Assembly (NCBI RefSeq): GCF_037975245.1
Contig: NC_092582.1
Span: 14,796,077 to 14,860,076, forward strand
DNA length: 64,000 nucleotides
Reading direction: 5' to 3'
Origin: Apostichopus japonicus
Lineage: Eukaryota > Echinodermata > Holothuroidea > Aspidochirotida > Stichopodidae
Shown here: piece after piece, positions 60,701 to 64,000 of the stretch
Position numbering within the stretch: the first letter of the stretch is position 1
Layout: every line of letters begins with the position of its first letter
Translations under genes and position numbers: made by a program
The notes under the pieces: generated by a model
Database searches by the model: none
What the model saw: the letters and a program-made list of their open reading frames with translations, nothing else
What the model was told of the DNA's origin: nothing

Positions 60701-61400
60701 ATTATTTTTAAATTCTGACATGTTTTTGTTATTGTATCAAGTTAGTACTGACCTCTATATAAATATACTAAACTTGCAAAAAGGTCCTCTTCACTGAGAT
60801 TTGTAACCAAGACCGCGTGCAAACTGGGCAAGTTTTTTCGGATTCCTACCGTTGGGAAGATGGTGCATCTCGTCAAATTGGGAAATTTTCAAAAATACAT
60901 ACACCTCATTAATGTTTCAGAATGCACCATATCACGTTCACTGTTGGTTTTTCTTATCAATTTGAGCAGCCTAAAAAAGTTAAGTAACATGTGAGAAAAC
61001 ATTCGACTTGGTTTTACCCATTATGACTATACAAGTAACTTTTTTTTTAAAGTTAACAATCAAAAATTTTGTTTTTTATTTCTATATTATTTACTGCATT
61101 TTGGTTAATTAACGTAAAATGTTATTTTTTTACATTTTATTTTGATAATGTCTTATCAAGCCTTTCCGGTAAACCAGTTCACACTCATATATAATCTCAT
61201 TAATGTTATAGAATGTATCATTTCACGTTTATTTTTTTGTTCCTTAGCGAGAAAGCCCAAATCCCCCTCATGAGTTGGCTTCAACGGCACCACGGCCACA
61301 TCAATCCTTGAATCCGCCTCAGAAACGTACGGATGAATTTGAATCCAGTTATTTCACTGTAATGTTTTATCAATATTTCTTTTAAAGTCTCAATGTATGT
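57729..61400. other. Unassigned DNA upstream of the SRCR coding exons
   Basis: No gene supported. Contains a CCCGGGCCCGGGGCC patch near 58108, a CT/AT microsatellite at 59497-59540, and a GC-rich island at about 60105-60250 with an 86-codon open frame of no recognisable family. It may be the long first intron of the SRCR gene if the 5' exon near 62.5 kb is real. Confidence 0.45.
59497..59540. repeat. (CT)n-(AT)n compound microsatellite
   Basis: About 12 CT units run directly into TATATAT units. Confidence 0.92.
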
Positions 61401-61703
61401 TTGCTGATGAATTTCGGAAAAACAAACTTCCGAAGCAGATTCAATGTTTCTTATTCTAAATGCACTCTGACCAGGTGGGGTTAACGCAAAAGCTGTCGCA
61501 ATCTAAGGAAAGAAATTTATTTTCTGTTGCCCTTATGGCGCGAACGATTTACCGTAAAATCACTGCGACCGCCCATATCAGCATGATCATTACGCGTATG
61601 TAACCTATACATATACTCGTATCGTCCACTTTTTTTTTTACCCAATTTCACGGAGGAAACGTATGAAAACAACTTTTTATTCCTGGCAATGGAAGGAAAT
61701 GAC
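61401..61703. repeat. Displaced copy of the SRCR intron, exon missing
   Basis: Matches 56027-56390 with deletions (about 60 bp shorter). The base order implies the same orientation, but no SRCR coding sequence follows at about 61724, where the exon would be expected. A relic of a lost SRCR paralog, or a dispersed repeat. Confidence 0.75.
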
Positions 61704-62496
61704 GCAATTTCGCAAGCTACATCGGTAAGATTGAAAGAAAGATACTATTCAAATATGGACCTAACAGAGGCTAGCACACAGGCCTAACGGTCGCAAACAA
61801 AACAGAGAGATTTGATCGGCGCATGATCTGTTGGGCTGGGCTTGCAAATTTTGATTGAATCTTGTAGAATCTATACTGAGTCGTTAAAAAATCTGACGAA
61901 TTTTATTCAGCTCAAAGTGTTTAACGACTTACAGATAACTCAATAAAAATAATGATTATTAATATGAAAATTGCATAGAACGGTGCTATTTTCACTGAGC
62001 TTTTAGGGAAGTAACCTAAATTTTTGCAAACACACACATTGAGACTTTAATCATTTCCAAAGGTTAGATTGGTAAAAGTTTGGCCTCCGATACACCAAAA
62101 GAGAGAGAGAGACTAGGTCAAGCAAAAGGACAACCGAAAAGTTAAAAAAAATGTCACCTTCCTAACCTTACATATCAACTTCCCAAGTCAAATATACAAT
62201 ATTCTGGGGGGAAATTATGCACAGTCGAGAAATTATTTCTTTCGCGAAATTAGGGATGACTAAGTATATATAATTCCGGTTGTAGTGTTCCTTCATTATT
62301 AATAATTCAACAGCTAAGATAAAACATATAATGCTATCGCGTACAAATTTAAAATCTCCTATAATGTCATAAGACCCAAATGAAATTGTCCTCTTTCAGT
62401 TGATTTTTTATATTTATATTTAGAGGTGAACATGATAATGTCTTCATTAATGTTTGACATTACTGTATAAATACATAAATAGTATGTTGCACTTAC

Positions 62497-62675
62497 CTGT
62501 TGACAATGTTCAAGAGAAGCTAAATATATCTTCAGTCTTTATGAGTTGAAGTCTTGTTTGTAACATCGGATATCTTCTGGAAGTCTTCAAAGTGTTACGT
62601 TCTTTTAGAACAATGTGTCGTGCGCACGATGTGACGATGTGTATGCTACAATGACACTATACACCCATATATATA
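62497..62675 (-). promoter_or_regulatory. Possible 5' UTR exon and promoter on the minus strand
   Basis: A TATATATA at 62668-62675 is followed, about 170 bp downstream on the minus strand, by a strong donor GTCAACAG/GTAAGT at 62497. The stretch between has stops in frame after its ATGs, so it would be non-coding. It may be the first exon of the SRCR gene, whose signal exon has an acceptor at 57729. Inference only. Confidence 0.3.
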
Positions 62676-62723
62676 CAGTCGTCTTACGGCCAGTCATGTG
62701 ATTACCAGCATAGCGATAACGGG

Positions 62724-62818
62724 AAGTGCCGTTTCCGGCCATCTAGAGGGTTTGTAAATCTCAAAATTTTCTTGTACGCTTCGCGCCAACTCATGGTGGC
62801 GCTACGCTTAGATAGTCA
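62724..62818. mobile_element. Fragment related to the C3 hAT element
   Basis: GAAGTGCCGTTTCCGGCCAT and GTGGCGCTACGCTTAGATAG match 50385-50480 with substitutions. No ends found here, so it is a truncated relative. Confidence 0.65.
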
Positions 62819-63338
62819 ACAGAGCCGTATATAGAGAGAGTTTGGCCAACCATGTAACCGATTTGGATTGGTCGAGAGGGAAAACGCCCACACAGGGTGG
62901 TAAAATAGGTCCACTTGAAAACTTTATAGCAGACGACACGCATACTCACAGTGTATAAACTATCGTTTGTGTACACGCAAAAAGTACGAAATTATGAAAG
63001 AAATGGTGCTGGGGATGCTGCAATCGGTCAGAACATGGATATTGTTGTTTGATTATCCGACTGACCATAAAAGAAGAGGAATTTTTGGAATTAGAAAGAA
63101 CAAGATGGAGATCTAATGAAAAAAGTCTGTGTAGCCTAGGCCCATACTAGCCATAGGCCCTAGTGTAATACGAGTAATGCACAAGCAATGCGAGAAGTTT
63201 ACGTTCAGACTGGTTTCTGTAATTACATGCATGGCTATTCTCTCTCGTTTTACGATCCACAAATTCGATTTCATTATGCCAGCTCTCCTAATCATAGGCA
63301 TGGCAGTTTCAGTCGCACATATAGTTATCCTAATGGCC
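62819..63338. other. Unassigned DNA
   Basis: No supported gene. The open frames at 63113-63377 on both strands overlap each other and the inverted-repeat element, and have no recognisable motif. Confidence 0.45.
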
Positions 63339-63604
63339 GTGGCTATTCTTACGACGAGTCGTAACAATTATTTATAAACTAGTCTTACGACAAAGGCAAA
63401 TTCAAGCGCAGTAAAGTAAATAAAGCAACTGCGCATGTAGTAGGGGTAACCCTAAACATAACCCTAAACCTCAATCCTAACCCTAACCCTAACCGGAAAT
63501 TATTGTTTCTCCTCGTCGTAAAAATAGTACTCCTGGTCATGAAAATAGCAACTGCGCATGCGTAGTCGGTAATTATTGTTACGACTAGTCGTAACAATAG
63601 CCAC
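63339..63604. mobile_element. MITE-like inverted-repeat element carrying telomere-like repeats
   Basis: The left end GTGGCTATTCTTACGACGAG and the right end (complement starting GTGGCTATTGTTACGACTAG) are inverted over about 33 bp with a few mismatches. The interior has two copies of GCAACTGCGCATG and a CCCTAA-type tract at 63447-63494. No clear target duplication was found, so the class is open. Confidence 0.6.
63447..63494. repeat. Interstitial telomere-like (CCCTAA) repeats
   Basis: Variants of CCCTAAAC and CCTAAC end in three good CCCTAA units. This is the metazoan telomere motif, written in the C-rich orientation. Confidence 0.8.
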
Positions 63605-64000
63605 TTTGTATCCTAATTCCTAGTTATTGTATGCCTAGGCTATGCCTAGCCTAAAAAAGTATCACTTTTAGTTTAATGTAAAGGGTGGGCTAGCCTCTAG
63701 GCATCACGTATAGCCCTAATCCTTAGTTAAGCCCGAAGCATAAGTTAAGCCTGGGCTTAGTTAGACCTGGACCATTCTTGCTATTACTACAACTGTTATA
63801 GCACATTACATAATATGGCACAGTATAAGGCCCAATTAAACTAGGTCTAAGAAAACAAAGTAGCCTAGGCCTAAACTAGTTAGGCTAGGTCTATACTCAT
63901 TGGCAACTTGTGGGTTGTGTACACATACAAACCTAATTACACATACAGGCCTAATTATATAGACCCTTTTAGTATGTCATAAACAAGTGCCCAAATGGTT
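63605..64000. other. AGGCCTA/TAGCCTA word-rich DNA
   Basis: Many short TAGGCCTA, CCTAGGC and TAGCCTA words, low in complexity. No gene or element boundary seen before the window ends. Confidence 0.5.

Overview
This is animal nuclear DNA: about two-thirds A+T, genes split by GT-AG introns, non-LTR and LTR retrotransposon debris, several hAT-type DNA transposons, CCCTAA-type telomere-like repeats, and many short TAGGCCTA-like stretches. Two-domain secreted SRCR proteins and an amplified RNF26-like RING family suggest a marine invertebrate deuterostome, most likely an echinoderm (inference; no species marker is present).

Layout. (1) 1-8.9 kb: a minus-strand nuclear gene for the mitochondrial ribosome recycling factor (MRRF), rebuilt here from four coding exons with consistent splice phases. 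One intron carries about 910 bp of an almost perfectly pure 5-bp purine satellite. A 974-bp hAT element with an 8-bp target duplication lies at 0.85-1.83 kb. (2) 8.9-51.3 kb: a nested tandem segmental duplication in the order A1-B1-C1-B2-A2-B3-C2-B4-C'-B5-C3. Each B module holds one intact, apparently intronless minus-strand gene for a 299-305 aa multi-pass membrane protein with a C-terminal C3HC4 RING finger (five paralogs), under a conserved TATA box and a conserved GAAACGGAAGT motif. A and C modules carry transposon fragments and no convincing gene. Because the modules are copies of one another, they give filled and empty sites for transposons: an hAT MITE, a 1-kb hAT element, a 606-bp TA-flanked MITE with a matching TACCGTA excision footprint in another copy, and a 31-bp perfect palindrome flanked by an 8-bp target duplication. 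(3) 51.3-55.6 kb: mostly unassigned, with a broken Gag-like remnant and unusual perfect palindromes. (4) 55.6-57.7 kb: a minus-strand gene for a secreted protein with two SRCR domains, three exons found, possibly with a distant 5' UTR exon near 62.5 kb. (5) 57.7-64 kb: mostly unassigned DNA, a copy of the SRCR gene's intron without the exon, and an inverted-repeat element carrying telomere-like repeats.

Functional reading. MRRF is housekeeping. The RING array looks like a lineage-specific expansion of ER-membrane ubiquitin ligases. All five copies keep every zinc ligand, the Arg after the last zinc Cys, and an aromatic residue 11 positions after that Cys. Copies 1 and 4 look homogenised by gene conversion. 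An innate-immune role for the RING cluster and the SRCR gene is inference. The most unusual signals are the 31-33 bp palindromic insertions with 8-bp duplications and the five-copy RING array with its conversion tract.
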